From Nakamurella sp. A5-74 (lineage in GTDB: Bacteria; Actinomycetota; Actinomycetes; Mycobacteriales; Nakamurellaceae): a DNA stretch of 64,000 nucleotides. The stretch is taken from positions 4,092,001-4,156,000 of the forward strand of contig NZ_CP159218.1 in the NCBI RefSeq assembly GCF_040438885.1. Reading direction: 5' to 3'. Within the stretch, counting starts at the first letter, position 1. Each line of letters opens with the position of its first letter. Positions 33,728 to 43,482 of this stretch are shown in pieces. The position numbers were made by a program, and so were the translations under genes. The notes beneath the pieces are model-generated. The model saw only the letters and a list, made by a program, of their open reading frames with translations. It searched no databases and was not told the origin of the DNA.

Positions 33728-35376
33728 TGCTGGTTCCCCGTTCCGCTCGACGCCCGAGCGGCGTCACTGCTGACGGTTTCCCGCGCCAGTTCGTCCAAGA
33801 CTCGGTCTTCCCCGCCGTCACAACCGCCTGCCTGCGTGGCCGGCACTCCCGCCTGGACACCCCTGGCAATCCCCTCGAGGACGTGCTTGCCGATCTCGGT
33901 CGGGATCGGGATCGGGTACTCACCGGTGAAACAGGCGGTACACAACCGCTTGGCCGGCTGTTCGGTGGCGGTGATCAGCGCTTCCAGCGAGACGTACGCG
34001 AGCGAGTCGGCACCCACCGATCGGCGCACCTCCTCGACGTCGGCGGCCGCAGCGATCAGCTCGGCGCGGGAGGCGAAGTCGATGCCGTAGTAGCAGGGCC
34101 AGCGCACCGGCGGCGAGGCGATCCGGACGTGCACCTCGAGGGCCCCGGCCTCCCGCAGCATCCGCACCAGCGCGCGCTGGGTGTTGCCGCGGACGATGGA
34201 GTCGTCGACGACGATCAGCCGCTTGCCGCGGATGACGTCCCGCAGCGGGTTCAGCTTGAGCCTGATGCCCAGTTGCCGGATGGTCTGGCTGGGCTGGATG
34301 AAGGTGCGCCCGACGTAGGCGTTCTTGACCAGGCCCTGGCCGTACGGGATTCCGGATTCTTCGGCATACCCGATGGCGGCGGGCGTCCCTGACTCCGGAG
34401 TGGGGATCACCAGGTCCGCCTCGACCGGCGCCTCACGGGCCAGTCGGCGGCCGATCTCGACCCGGGTCGCGTGCACCCCGCGGCCGGAGATGGTGGTGTC
34501 CGGTCGGGCCAGGTAGACGTACTCGAACACACAGCCCTTCGGTGACGCGGGAGCGAAGCTCTCGCTGCGCAACCCGTCGGCGTCGATGGCCAACAGCTCA
34601 CCCGGCTCGACCTCACGGACGAACGAAGCGCCGACGATGTCCAGGGCAGCAGTCTCCGACGCGACGACCCAGCCGCGCTCGAGCCGGCCCAGCACCAGCG
34701 GGTGGACGCCTTGTGGATCCCGCGCCGCGTACAGCGTGTGCTCGTCGCAGAACACCAGGCTGTAGGCGCCCTTGAGTTTCGGCAGCAACGTCAGCGCTGC
34801 CGCCTCCAGACTCTTGTCGACACACTCGGCGGCGAGCAGCCGCGAGATGATGTCGGAGTCGGTGGTGGAGTTGGGACGATCGGGACGGTGGCCGACCTTG
34901 GTGGTGGCACCGGCGAGTCTCGCGAGCTCCGCGGTGTTCACCAGGTTTCCGTTGTGCCCCATGGCGATCCCGGATCCGACCGGGGTGGTGGCGAACGTCG
35001 GGGAGGCGTTCTCCCAGCTGGCTCCACCGGTGGTGGAGTAGCGGCAGTGACCGACTGCGATGTGACCCTTGAGTGACGCGAGGGTCTGCTCGTCGAACAC
35101 CTGGGAGACCAGGCCGAGATCCTTGAACACGACGATCTTGTGGCCGTCGGCGACGGCGATCCCGGCCGCTTCCTGACCGCGGTGCTGCAACGCGTAGAGC
35201 CCGAAGTACGCCAGCTTCGAGACGTCCTCACCGGGCGCCCAGGCGCCGAAGACGCCGCACTCCTCGCGGGGGGCGTCCTCGGGAATGTCGGGCTGCCGGT
35301 CGATCAGCAGATTCGGCGCCGAAGCGGGGCGGGTCGGGTACAGATTCGTCAGGTCGGTGACGGGGCTGTCGGCCAC
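33724..35376 (-). CDS. purF: Amidophosphoribosyltransferase
   Basis: 550 residues from the GTG at 35376, chosen for GAGGAG upstream. It makes phosphoribosylamine from PRPP and glutamine, the first committed purine step. The N-terminal 39 residues are a propeptide: the nucleophile Cys40 in EECGVFGAW must become the N-terminus by self-cleavage. The glutaminase domain has QHRGQEAAGIA, GHCRYSTTG and MGHNGNLVN; the transferase domain has the PRPP loop IVVDDSIVRGNTQRALVRML. Cysteines in CTACFTGEYPIP and in the central domain (KGCVFEYVYLARPD) fit the [4Fe-4S] Gram-positive type. Confidence 0.97.
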   Translation of the reverse strand: MADSPVTDLTNLYPTRPASAPNLLIDRQPDIPEDAPREECGVFGAWAPGEDVSKLAYFGLYALQHRGQEAAGIAVADGHKIVVFKDLGLVSQVFDEQTLASLKGHIAVGHCRYSTTGGASWENASPTFATTPVGSGIAMGHNGNLVNTAELARLAGATTKVGHRPDRPNSTTDSDIISRLLAAECVDKSLEAAALTLLPKLKGAYSLVFCDEHTLYAARDPQGVHPLVLGRLERGWVVASETAALDIVGASFVREVEPGELLAIDADGLRSESFAPASPKGCVFEYVYLARPDTTISGRGVHATRVEIGRRLAREAPVEADLVIPTPESGTPAAIGYAEESGIPYGQGLVKNAYVGRTFIQPSQTIRQLGIRLKLNPLRDVIRGKRLIVVDDSIVRGNTQRALVRMLREAGALEVHVRIASPPVRWPCYYGIDFASRAELIAAAADVEEVRRSVGADSLAYVSLEALITATEQPAKRLCTACFTGEYPIPIPTEIGKHVLEGIARGVQAGVPATQAGGCDGGEDRVLDELARETVSSDAARASSGTGNQQ

Positions 35377-35491
35377 GAACGCTCTCCTCACGCGGGTCGG
35401 GGAAGTCCGGTACTACCGCGTGGCCCCACTCTACCGGCCGGATGGCCGCGTTCCCTGCACTCCTGCCCGTCCCGCCGGGCGGGCAGGGCCG

Positions 35492-36274
35492 TCAGTCGCG
35501 GGACGGTCGACGACCGGTCGCCGGGTCCCGGTCGGTGATGCAGTACAGCCGTGCTGCCGGATCCGCCAGGACCGTCCAGACAGCTCCGTCACGCACCCGG
35601 GTGGCTCCTAGCCGGACGTGCTGTTCGACGGTGACCGGCCGGTCGGAGCTCGAGAAGTCGAGGTGGATCCCCGCGGGCCCCTCCTCGATCCGCTGCAGCA
35701 GCATCCGCAGCGCCACCTGCGCCGGCCGCTCCAGCACCCGGAACCCCGGCAGCGAGCCGTTCGACAGATCCCACCCCGTCGCCATCTCCCACCAGCGGAC
35801 CTCCGCGTCGTAGTGCTCGTGCGGGATGTCCAGACACAGCTGGTCCAGGGTCGAGCTCACCCCGTCGACGACCAGCGGGGTCGGACGGGTTCCTGCACCG
35901 TCCGCTGCGACGACGCAGAACACGATCCCGGCCGGCGAGCGCAGCACGGTGACGTCGTCGAACCGGTTCTGCAGCACGGTGGCCCCGCTGCCGGTCAGGG
36001 TGCTGACGGTGACGGCCGGATCGTCGACGTGCAGATCCAGATGCGCACCGGGAACGCCGCCATCAGTGCGTTGCAGACGCAGTGTGGCGTCGCCGTCGGC
36101 CGGGATGACCGTGACGAATCGCTCACCTCGCCAGGGCGACAGCGTGCCGCCGGTGACCGCACACCAGAACTCCGCCACCCGGTCGTCCGCCGGATCGTCG
36201 CGCGGGGTGTCGAGGAAGGCCGTCAGCCAGCGGATCAGCACCGCCCGATTGTCGCCGGTGCGCTGCTCGACCAC
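35492..36274 (-). CDS. Two-domain VOC/glyoxalase-like protein
   Basis: 260 residues forming two vicinal-oxygen-chelate modules. The first covers about 25-125 (VAEFWCAVTGGTLSPWRGERFVTV, GAHLDLHVDDPAVTV, SPAGIVFCVV) and the second about 140-250 (QLCLDIPHEHYDAEVRWWEMATGW, GIHLDFSSSDRPVTVEQHVRLGA, DPAARLYCITDRDP). The pattern of histidine in HLDL/HLDF and a late acidic residue hints at metal binding. Actinomycetes have many such proteins for drug resistance or small-molecule chemistry; no substrate can be named. Confidence 0.8.
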   Translation of the reverse strand: MVEQRTGDNRAVLIRWLTAFLDTPRDDPADDRVAEFWCAVTGGTLSPWRGERFVTVIPADGDATLRLQRTDGGVPGAHLDLHVDDPAVTVSTLTGSGATVLQNRFDDVTVLRSPAGIVFCVVAADGAGTRPTPLVVDGVSSTLDQLCLDIPHEHYDAEVRWWEMATGWDLSNGSLPGFRVLERPAQVALRMLLQRIEEGPAGIHLDFSSSDRPVTVEQHVRLGATRVRDGAVWTVLADPAARLYCITDRDPATGRRPSRD

Positions 36275-36366
36275 CCGACGACGCTCCCGGGATCGGTGCA
36301 GGAGTGACGAAGGCGCGGTGAACGGCGACCTCGTCGCATCGCCGAATTCTCTGGAAAGGTGGGGCG

Positions 36367-36822
36367 ATGGTCACCGTCACCCTCGCCCAGCGCCTACTCG
36401 CCGCCGGTCTGGTGTGGGATCCGCACCCCGGTGACCGGTTCGTGATTCCTGGGCGCGAGATGGATGACGACGTCTTCGTGGTCAGCCAGATGGTCGTCGA
36501 CGTGCACGAGTTCCCGGGCGGCCGGGTGATCGGATTCAACGGCACCACCGAGTGGGCGATGGACTCGCTCGAGCTGACCGAGGCACTGTGGCTGCCCTGG
36601 GAGGGCCAACTGCGCGAACAGCTCGGCATCCGCTTCGCCGGTCTGTGGCGGGACGGCGAGGAGTGGGTAGTTGCGGTGGAGAACGTTGCGCCGCAGGGGA
36701 TCCCGGAGCGCGAGCTGGCCGAGGGGTACGTCGATCCTGACGAGAACGTGCGCGAGTTCCGCGACACCGACTGCGAGAGCGCCTACGCGTCGGCGCTGCT
36801 CTCGGTGCTCGATTTCGCCTGA
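36367..36822 (+). CDS. Conserved hypothetical protein
   Basis: 151 residues, ATG preceded by AAAGGTGGGG. The protein is acidic and aromatic-rich (QRLLAAGLVWDPHPGDRFVIPG near residue 8; WLPWEGQLREQLGIRF near 77; VDPDENVREFRDTDCESAYASALL at the end). There is no signal peptide or helix. Coding-like codon use and the strong ribosome binding site make it a real gene, but I recognise no domain. Confidence 0.75.
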   Translation: MVTVTLAQRLLAAGLVWDPHPGDRFVIPGREMDDDVFVVSQMVVDVHEFPGGRVIGFNGTTEWAMDSLELTEALWLPWEGQLREQLGIRFAGLWRDGEEWVVAVENVAPQGIPERELAEGYVDPDENVREFRDTDCESAYASALLSVLDFA

Positions 36823-36876
36823 CCGCGCGCGTCCGACGCTCGATCCAGCTGCACCGGTCGCCCGGGGCCACGACCC

Positions 36877-36935
36877 GTTCGGCGTTGTTGCGCCTCCCCG
36901 AAGCCGGGAACACGCGTTCGTGCCGATCGAACGGC
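36877..36935. repeat. Family C hairpin repeat, copy 1
   Basis: CGTTCGGCGTTGTTGCGCC followed by CCGGGAACACGCGTTCGTGC and CGATCG. It matches copies at 37326, 37409 and 37478. It lies between the hypothetical gene and the sterol-carrier-like gene, 17 bp from the latter's stop. Confidence 0.6.
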
Positions 36936-36951
36936 TGGAGCGCCGGGACGC

Positions 36952-37302
36952 TCAGTGCAGCGGGAGCAGCTCGCTGAGATCGGCCCTGGTTCCGGAGGCA
37001 TGCACCCGGCCGTCCGCGACCGCCTGCGCGAAGCCCAGCTCACCGGTGACCAGTGCCAGCCAGGTCGCTGCGTCCATCTCGATGACATTCGGGGGCGTCC
37101 CCCTGGTGTGCCGCAACCCCTCGATCGCCTGCACCGCCGAGTGCGGCGGGACCCGGATCTCCACCGACCTGCCGGGATGCTCCTGCGCCAGCCAGCGCAA
37201 CGTGGTCCGCACCATCGACCGCTCGCCGACGCCGGTGTCGCCGGCGCGCAGCGCGATCAGGACGACCTCGAGTTCCGCGCGGTCGACCTTCCCTTTCGGC
37301 AC
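36952..37302 (-). CDS. Sterol carrier protein family-like small protein
   Basis: 116 residues from the GTG at 37302 (VPKGKVDRAELEVVLIALRAG). It has a compact alpha/beta sequence with VRTTLRWLAQEHPGRSVEIRVPPHSAVQAIEG and IEMDAATWLALVTGELGFAQAVADGRVHASGTRADLSELLPL, the second half resembling the SCP-2 lipid-binding pattern. Length and place between purF and purL correspond to Rv0807 in mycobacteria, annotated as a sterol carrier family protein. The ligand is unknown. It is flanked on both sides by family C hairpins. Confidence 0.75.
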   Translation of the reverse strand: MPKGKVDRAELEVVLIALRAGDTGVGERSMVRTTLRWLAQEHPGRSVEIRVPPHSAVQAIEGLRHTRGTPPNVIEMDAATWLALVTGELGFAQAVADGRVHASGTRADLSELLPLH

Positions 37303-37612
37303 GGACCCAGCGTAGCGGCGCACTCGGCCCGGACTTCGTCGGCGCGATGACGTCGACCCGAGCCCGGGAACAGGTATCCGCGCCGAACTCACCCACCCCG
37401 ACGGGCCGGTTCGGCGTGAGTGCGCCGAACAAGGCCCGGGAACAGGTATCCGCGCCGATCCGATGCACTGACGCAGCTGGGCGTATCCGGTCGGCGTTCT
37501 TACGCCGGATCGAGCGCTGAAGACGCATCCGTGCCGAACCGATGCGGCGGGGGTGTAGAGCCGGCCCGGGCGAGCGCGGTTGAGCCGGCCTGCATGCGGG
37601 CAGACTGGTGGG
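37303..37612. repeat. Gap filled by three family C hairpin repeats (37326, 37409, 37478)
   Basis: The copies share CCCGGGAACAGGTATCCGCG followed by CCGA. Copies at 37409 and 37478 start with a hairpin: GTTCGGCG-tgagtg-CGCCGAAC (perfect 8-bp stem) and CGGCGT-tctt-ACGCCG style. The copy at 37326 keeps only the right half. Together with copy 1 they surround the sterol-carrier-like gene. No gene is seen in this gap. Confidence 0.7.
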
Positions 37613-38248
37613 GTGACAGAACGTTCGGCCGACGGGGCCGTCCTGAGGTCGTGGTCGGGCCGCGGCAGGAAACCCGCCGCGATCACCCTCGTGCTGCACG
37701 GCGGCGACGGCGGCACCAACTCCGCGCGGGTGTCGGCGCTGTGGGCACCGGTGCTGCGGATGTACCTGCTCACCCCGCAGATCCGCCAGGCGGTCCCGGA
37801 TCTGCTGACGGTCGGGCTGCAGCATGCTGTCAAGGGGTGGAACGGCGGCGGTGACCCCGTGCGTGACGCCCGCTGGGCACTCGAGTTCCTGACCGGTCGC
37901 TACCCAGGGACACCCATCGTGCTGGTGGGACACTCGATGGGCGGCCGGGTGTCGACACACTTCCTCGAGGATCCGGCCGTGGTCGGTTTCGTCGGGCTGG
38001 CTCCGTGGCTGGACCACGTCACCACGGTCCCCGATCTGCCGGGGACGAGGGTGACACTCGTGCACGGCACAAACGATCGGACCACCTCCCCTGCCGCGAC
38101 CCGACGGTGGGGTGACCGGGTCGAGAAGCGCACCCCCGGTTCGGTCCGGTGGCACCCGCTGCCCGGCGGCACCCACCCCATGCTGAAGCCGTTCCTGCCC
38201 TGGGGCCGACTGGCTCGGGACGGGATCCGCTGGGCGCTCTCCTCCTGA
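37613..38248 (+). CDS. Small alpha/beta hydrolase
   Basis: 211 residues from the GTG at 37613. Motifs: TLVLHGGDGGTNSAR near residue 28 (oxyanion), the nucleophile elbow IVLVGHSMGGRVSTHFL near 106, VTLVHGTNDRTTSPAATRRW near 147 with the acid, and the histidine in LPGGTHPMLKPF near 185. It has no secretion signal and a short lid. The substrate is unknown. It is convergent with the permease gene. Confidence 0.82.
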   Translation: MTERSADGAVLRSWSGRGRKPAAITLVLHGGDGGTNSARVSALWAPVLRMYLLTPQIRQAVPDLLTVGLQHAVKGWNGGGDPVRDARWALEFLTGRYPGTPIVLVGHSMGGRVSTHFLEDPAVVGFVGLAPWLDHVTTVPDLPGTRVTLVHGTNDRTTSPAATRRWGDRVEKRTPGSVRWHPLPGGTHPMLKPFLPWGRLARDGIRWALSS

Positions 38249-38364
38249 GCCTCGGCCTCGAGCTGTCGTCAGGCAGGACCTGAGCCCCCCCCGCGTGCGC
38301 CGAGGTCTCCGGGTGCGCCCGACACCCTCGTCGCAGCGCTGCCGCCCCATTGACAGGAGCGCCA

Positions 38365-38435
38365 TGCGCTGCCGGCGGGCCAGCGCTGAGCGGGCCAGCC
38401 AGCGCGTAGCGGGCCGGCGCTCAGCGGGCCAGCAG
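38365..38435. repeat. ~15-bp degenerate tandem repeat spanning the permease stop codon
   Basis: Read on the minus strand, GCTGGCCCGCTGAGC, GCCGGCCCGCTACGC, GCTGGCTGGCCCGCTCAGC and GCTGGCCCGCCGGC follow one another. The first unit holds the last codons and TGA of the SLC13-like gene. It resembles the stop-anchored repeat after nitrobindin. Confidence 0.7.
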
Positions 38436-39587
38436 GGTCGCACCCACGCCGGCCGCGACCACGAGGGGAGCCAGGACCAGGCCCTGACGGATCACCGTCC
38501 ACCAGCGATCGACCTCGCCGCCGTGCCTGCGTACCTGCTGCCACCAGAGCAGGGTGGCGAGCGAACCCCAGGGCAGGATGATCGGTCCGGCGTTCACCGA
38601 GACCAGCAGCGTCGCGAGCCGGTCGGCCGAGTCGGCGAGCGGTGCGAGCGCGAGAAAGGCGGGCAGGTTGTCGATCACGTTGCCGGTCACTGCGCCGGCA
38701 GCGGCGAACCTGGCCAGCGCGCCGCCGGAGTCCCCCGATCCGGCGAAGCCGGCGAGCAGCGTGTGCAGGCCGTGCGTCTGGGCCGCCTGGACCAGCACGA
38801 ACAGCCCCGCGACGGCGATCAGCATCCGCCACGGGACGAACTCCCCCAGCGGTACCGGGGTCCAGCGCACCAGCAGACCGATGCCCAGCAGGAGCACGCC
38901 GCCGGTCGCCACCGCCCACGCGGGCAACTGGGCCAGGAACCCGAGCGCCACGAGCACCATCACCGCGGTGCACCAGCGCAACAGGAACCGGTCGGCCACG
39001 TCGGCCTGCGCTGCGGCCTCGAACCGACCCGCCAGCGAGCGGCGATGTAGCAACGCCAGCACCAGCACCGTCACCAGCAGCACCGCGAGTGCCGGCGCCC
39101 ACATCACTGCCAGGTACGACAGGCCGGCAGCCCTGAAATCGTTCTCCGCCAACAGGTTCGTCAGGTTCGACACCGGCAGCAGCAGCGACGCCGTGTTGGC
39201 CAGCGCCACCACGGTCAGCGCGAGCGGCGCCACCGCCACCCCGGCCCGGCGGCCCGCAGCGATCACCACGGGCGTCAACAGGACAGCCGTCGTGTCGAGC
39301 GAGAGCACGACCGTACACACCGTCGCCAACACCACCGTCGTCGACCAGAGCGCCAGTCTCGAGCCACGGGCGAGGCGGACGGCAAGAGCACCCGCTGCCT
39401 CGAAAAGCCCTGCAGTGGCGCACATTCCGGCGAGCACTGTCACCGCCAGCACGAACCCCAGGACCGGCACGGTCGTTCCGGCCAACGTACGCAACTCCGG
39501 CAGCGGCAGCCAGCCGGCCACCACCACGAGAACGGCCAGCACGCCGGGCACCGTCCACCACGGCACCCTGGCCAGCGCTGCCCTCAT
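38421..39587 (-). CDS. SLC13/ArsB-type ion permease
   Basis: 388 residues from the ATG at 39587 (an in-frame ATG at 39635 is possible). About ten transmembrane helices are evident, including VPGVLAVLVVVAGWLPL, VPVLGFVLAVTVLAGMCATAG, TTVVLATVCTVVLSLDTTAVLLTPVVIAA and LVTVLVLALLHRR. The central motif SLDTTAVLLTPVV and the repeated loop VTGNVIDNLPAFLAL are typical of the ion transporter superfamily (ArsB, NhaD, SLC13). The substrate may be an oxyanion, dicarboxylate or sodium; it cannot be read from sequence. It lies 75 bp after cutC in the same direction. Confidence 0.85.
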   Translation of the reverse strand: MRAALARVPWWTVPGVLAVLVVVAGWLPLPELRTLAGTTVPVLGFVLAVTVLAGMCATAGLFEAAGALAVRLARGSRLALWSTTVVLATVCTVVLSLDTTAVLLTPVVIAAGRRAGVAVAPLALTVVALANTASLLLPVSNLTNLLAENDFRAAGLSYLAVMWAPALAVLLVTVLVLALLHRRSLAGRFEAAAQADVADRFLLRWCTAVMVLVALGFLAQLPAWAVATGGVLLLGIGLLVRWTPVPLGEFVPWRMLIAVAGLFVLVQAAQTHGLHTLLAGFAGSGDSGGALARFAAAGAVTGNVIDNLPAFLALAPLADSADRLATLLVSVNAGPIILPWGSLATLLWWQQVRRHGGEVDRWWTVIRQGLVLAPLVVAAGVGATLLAR

Positions 39588-39662
39588 CGCCGGCCCGCGG
39601 GTGGGGACACGCAGCAGCCGCCAGCCCGCGGGCATGCAGCCACCCGGCGTATCGTCATCGAC

Positions 39663-40481
39663 TCAGCCTGCCGAACGGGCGGCAGCGATCGTGGCGCGGA
39701 CCAAGTCGGGATCAGTGGCCATGCGATCGAAGGAGTCCGCCGCGCCCATGCTCACCCCTTCGGGTACTAACTGCATCGTGGAGCGCACCAGCCGTTTGCC
39801 GGAGAAGTGCACCTCGCGAACGCCGGTGGTGCGGATCAGTTCCGCCACGGTGTCGGCACCGATGCCACCGCCGGCGAGGATCGCGATCGGCGTCCTGCCG
39901 GATCCAGCTGCGGAGACCAGCTTACGGAGCAATACCGCCCCCGCAGCCGCTCCGGCAGCTTGACCACTGGTGAGGATCCGCTCGATCCCGCACCGCCGCA
40001 CAGCTTCCAACGCAGCGAACGGGTCCGCGGTCAGATCGAACGCCCGATGGAACGTCACGCCGACCCGCGACGACCGTCTCGGGTGCGCGACGGCCGCCGC
40101 GCGGCCGGCGGCGCGCGCCACGGCCATCAGTCGGCTCGTGACGTCCAGATCGACGGAACCGTCGACGTTCAGCGCGCCGATCACCACTCCGTGCGCGCCC
40201 AGCTCGACGGCGACCGTGACATCGCGTTCCATACATCGGATCTCGTCGATCGAGTACCGGAAGTCACCGGATCGCGGACGGATCAGGACGTGGACGGCCA
40301 GCCCGGACCCACCGGTCGCGGCCAAGGCATGCTCGATCAACGCCGCGGACGGCGTCAGACCGCCGACCTCGAGCCCGCTGCACAGCTCCACCCGGTCGGC
40401 TCCGGCTGCGGCGGCGATCCGGACACCAGCGACGGAGTCGACGCAGACCTCGGTGAGCACACCGGCACCGGGGGTGGCCAT
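39663..40481 (-). CDS. cutC: CutC family protein, translationally coupled to purL
   Basis: 272 residues. The start ATG shares one base with the purL stop (TGATG). The TIM-barrel family was linked to copper homeostasis, but its biochemical activity is unsettled. Family segments: VLTEVCVDSVAGVRIAAAAGADRVELC near residue 8, GGLTPSAALIEHAL near 40, VHVLIRPRSGDFRYS near 63, GAHGVVIGALNVDGSVD near 96, VTFHRAFDLTADPFAALEAV near 142, ILTSGQAAGA near 169, and AILAGGGIGADTVAEL near 200. Coupling to purine synthesis is unexpected and suggests a different metabolic role here. Confidence 0.93.
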   Translation of the reverse strand: MATPGAGVLTEVCVDSVAGVRIAAAAGADRVELCSGLEVGGLTPSAALIEHALAATGGSGLAVHVLIRPRSGDFRYSIDEIRCMERDVTVAVELGAHGVVIGALNVDGSVDLDVTSRLMAVARAAGRAAAVAHPRRSSRVGVTFHRAFDLTADPFAALEAVRRCGIERILTSGQAAGAAAGAVLLRKLVSAAGSGRTPIAILAGGGIGADTVAELIRTTGVREVHFSGKRLVRSTMQLVPEGVSMGAADSFDRMATDPDLVRATIAAARSAG

Positions 40482-42784
40482 CAGCCGAACAGGGCCGGCA
40501 GGGTTCCGTGGAACGCGGCCGACAGGTCGGCCACCGATAGTTGGGCGACGAGGCCGTGGCCGCTGGAGATCAGCAACTCGGGATCCTCGGACGCTGCGCT
40601 GACGGCGCCGATCTCGACCACGCTCTGCCCGTGTGCGCGGCACAGCGCGACGAACGGGTCCAGGTCTCCCTGCGCCACGGTGACCACGGCCCTGGCGGCC
40701 GACTCGGAGAACAGCGCGACGAACGGATCGCCGCTGGGCAGCCGTACCGACAGTCCGGTGGACCTGCGACCGGCGACGCACAGCTCCACCAGGGCCTGTG
40801 AGAGACCGCCGTCGGACAGGTCGTGGGCTCCCGTCACCAGCGACCCCACTGCCGCCGCGATCAGCACGTCCGCGAGTCGCTTCTCGGCCTGCAGGTCGAC
40901 CTGCGGCGGCAACCCACCGAGGTGGTCGTGCACGACCTGCGCCCAGGCGGACCCGTCGAGCTCGTCGTGGGTCTCGCCGAGCAACAGGATCTTGTCGCCC
41001 GGCTCGGCCCGGCCGAACGGGATCCTGGCATTGACGTCGTCGATCACACCGAGCACCCCGACCACCGGCGTCGGCAGGATGGCCGTCGTGCCGGTCTGGT
41101 TGTAGAAGCTCACATTGCCACCGGTGACCGGGATTCCGAGCTCGCGGCAACCGTCGGCGATGCCGTGCACCGCCTGCTCGAACTGCCACATCACGCCCGG
41201 ATCCTCGGGTGAGCCGAAGTTCAGGCAGTCGGTGACGGCCAACGGTGCGGCCCCGCTGGTCGCGACGTTGCGGTAGGCCTCGGCGAGTGCCAGCTGCGCG
41301 CCGACGTACGGGTCGAGGGCGACGAACCGGGAATTGCAGTCGGTCGCCATCGCGACCCCGCGGGTGGACGACTCGTCCACCCGGACGATGCCCGCGTCTG
41401 CGGGTTGCGCCAGCACGGTGTTGCCACGCACGTAGCGGTCGTACTGATTGGTGACCCACTCCTTGGAGCATTGGTTCGGCGACGCGGCCACGGCCGTGAT
41501 CACCTCACCGAGCTGCTCGGTCGACGGCCGAGCCAGAGATCGAGAAGTGTTGGCCTGCAACGCATCCTGGAAGTCAGGGCGGACGATCGGACGCTCGTAC
41601 ACCGGACCCTCGTGGGCGACTGTCCGCGGTGGTACATCGACGACGACCTCGCCCCGGGAAGTGATCACCAGCCGGTCGCCGTCGGTCACCTCGCCGATCA
41701 CCGCGGCCTGCACCTCCCACTTGGCGCAGACGGCCAGGAAGGCCTCGACCTTGGACGGTTCGACGACCGCGCACATCCGCTCCTGCGATTCGCTGGAGAG
41801 CACCTCGGCGGCCGTCATCCCCTCGGCGCGACGCGGGACCTGGTCGAGATCGATGTGCATACCCCCGTCCCCTGCAGAGGCGAGTTCCGAAGTGGCACAG
41901 GACAATCCGGCGCCACCGAGGTCCTGGATGCCGACGACGAGATCCGCGGCGAACACCTCGAGGGTGCACTCGATGAGCACCTTCTCGGCGAACGGATCGC
42001 CGACCTGCACGCTGGGCAGTTTCTTTCTGCCGGCACCCTGCTCGTCGCCCGCGAACGTCTCGGAGGCGAGCACAGAGACACCACCGATGCCGTCCAGCCC
42101 GGTGGCCGAGCCATAGAGGATCACCTTGTTGCCGGTGCCCGAGGCGTGCGCGGTGTACATGTCGGCGGCGCGCAGCACCCCGATGGAACCTGCGTTCACC
42201 AACGGGTTTCCGGCGAAGCTGGCGTCGAAGACGACCTCGCCGCCGATGTTCGGCAGACCCAGTGAATCGCCGTAGCCGGCGACCCCGGCGACGATGCCTG
42301 GGACAACACGCTGCGAGTCCGGCGCATCGGCTGGTCCGAACCGCAGCTGGTCCATCACGGCGACCGGCCGGGCACCCATCGCGAGGATGTCGCGGACGAT
42401 GCCGCCGACCCCGGTGGCCGCACCCTGGTAGGGCTCGACGAACGACGGGTGGTTGTGGGATTCGACCTTGAAGGTCACCGCCCAGCCGTCACCGACATCC
42501 ACCACGCCGGCGTTCTCGCCGATGCCGGCCAGCATCTTGCTGCGCATCTCGTCTGTGGTGGTCTCCCCGAAATACTTCAGGTGCACCTTGGACGATTTGT
42601 AACTGCAGTGCTCCGACCACATCACCGAGTACATCGCAAGCTCTGCATCGGTGGGACGACGACCGAGGATCTCCCGGACGCGGGAGTACTCGTCGTCCTT
42701 GAGGCCGAGTTCACGGTAGGGCTGGGCGTCCTCGGGGGACGCGGCCGCCCGATCGACGGTGTCCTGCTGTGGCGGATGAGTCAC
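40481..42784 (-). CDS. purL: Phosphoribosylformylglycinamidine synthase subunit PurL
   Basis: 767 residues, the small-type PurL that works with PurQ and PurS to amidate FGAR. The GTG overlaps the purQ stop. Motifs: [22 protein letters not shown] near residue 51, [33 protein letters not shown] near 102, [18 protein letters not shown] near 286, [24 protein letters not shown] near 477, and [18 protein letters not shown] near 655. Two AIRS-like halves with ATP-binding and pseudo-sites are intact. It is followed by cutC with one base of overlap. Confidence 0.97.
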   Translation of the reverse strand: MTHPPQQDTVDRAAASPEDAQPYRELGLKDDEYSRVREILGRRPTDAELAMYSVMWSEHCSYKSSKVHLKYFGETTTDEMRSKMLAGIGENAGVVDVGDGWAVTFKVESHNHPSFVEPYQGAATGVGGIVRDILAMGARPVAVMDQLRFGPADAPDSQRVVPGIVAGVAGYGDSLGLPNIGGEVVFDASFAGNPLVNAGSIGVLRAADMYTAHASGTGNKVILYGSATGLDGIGGVSVLASETFAGDEQGAGRKKLPSVQVGDPFAEKVLIECTLEVFAADLVVGIQDLGGAGLSCATSELASAGDGGMHIDLDQVPRRAEGMTAAEVLSSESQERMCAVVEPSKVEAFLAVCAKWEVQAAVIGEVTDGDRLVITSRGEVVVDVPPRTVAHEGPVYERPIVRPDFQDALQANTSRSLARPSTEQLGEVITAVAASPNQCSKEWVTNQYDRYVRGNTVLAQPADAGIVRVDESSTRGVAMATDCNSRFVALDPYVGAQLALAEAYRNVATSGAAPLAVTDCLNFGSPEDPGVMWQFEQAVHGIADGCRELGIPVTGGNVSFYNQTGTTAILPTPVVGVLGVIDDVNARIPFGRAEPGDKILLLGETHDELDGSAWAQVVHDHLGGLPPQVDLQAEKRLADVLIAAAVGSLVTGAHDLSDGGLSQALVELCVAGRRSTGLSVRLPSGDPFVALFSESAARAVVTVAQGDLDPFVALCRAHGQSVVEIGAVSAASEDPELLISSGHGLVAQLSVADLSAAFHGTLPALFG

Positions 42785-43482
42785 AGGGCAATCACTTTCG
42801 ATCCGGCGGCGATCATGGCGGTGAACATCGTCAGGCCGTCCAGACCCGGTCCGGTCAGCTCGTCGATGGCGTGTTCGGGGTGCGGCATCAGACCGACGAC
42901 CCGCCCGTCGGCCGAGCGGATGCCGGCGATGTCGTCGAGGGAGCCGTTGGGATTGCCTTGCGCAGGAGCAGATCCGGTGTAGCGCAACACCACCTGGCCC
43001 TCACCCTCCAGTCGCCGGAGATCGTCGTCGAGCGCGACGTACCGACCCTCGGCGTTCTTCATCGGGATGACGATCTGCTGGCCCTGCTGGTAACCGGACA
43101 TCCACACAGAGTCGATCGACTCGGCGCGCAGCTGCTGGTCGCGGCAGACGAACTTCAGTCCGGCATTGCGCATCAGCGCTCCGGGCAGCAGGCCGGCCTC
43201 GCACAGCACCTGGAATCCGTTGCAGATCCCCAACACCGGCATCCCGGCGCGCGCCGCGTCGATCACCGAACGCATCACCGTGGCCTGGGCGGCGATGGCA
43301 CCGGCCCGCAGGTAGTCGCCGTAGGAGAACCCGCCGGGGATCACCACCGCGTCGACCTGCTGCAGTTCGGCGTCGGCGTGCCAGAGCGGGACGGCCTCGG
43401 CGCCCGCGTAGCGGACGGCGCGCTGCGCATCGACGTCGTCGAGCGTTCCGGGGAAGGTGATGACGCCGATCCGGATCGTCAT
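42781..43482 (-). CDS. purQ: Phosphoribosylformylglycinamidine synthase glutaminase subunit PurQ
   Basis: 233 residues from the ATG at 43482, which overlaps the purS stop. It supplies ammonia from glutamine to PurL. Class I glutaminase features: the nucleophile in [22 protein letters not shown] (Cys near residue 93) and the catalytic pair in [13 protein letters not shown] near residue 205. [18 protein letters not shown] near 50 is diagnostic of PurQ. It overlaps purL by 4 bp (GTGA). Confidence 0.97.
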   Translation of the reverse strand: MTIRIGVITFPGTLDDVDAQRAVRYAGAEAVPLWHADAELQQVDAVVIPGGFSYGDYLRAGAIAAQATVMRSVIDAARAGMPVLGICNGFQVLCEAGLLPGALMRNAGLKFVCRDQQLRAESIDSVWMSGYQQGQQIVIPMKNAEGRYVALDDDLRRLEGEGQVVLRYTGSAPAQGNPNGSLDDIAGIRSADGRVVGLMPHPEHAIDELTGPGLDGLTMFTAMIAAGSKVIAL

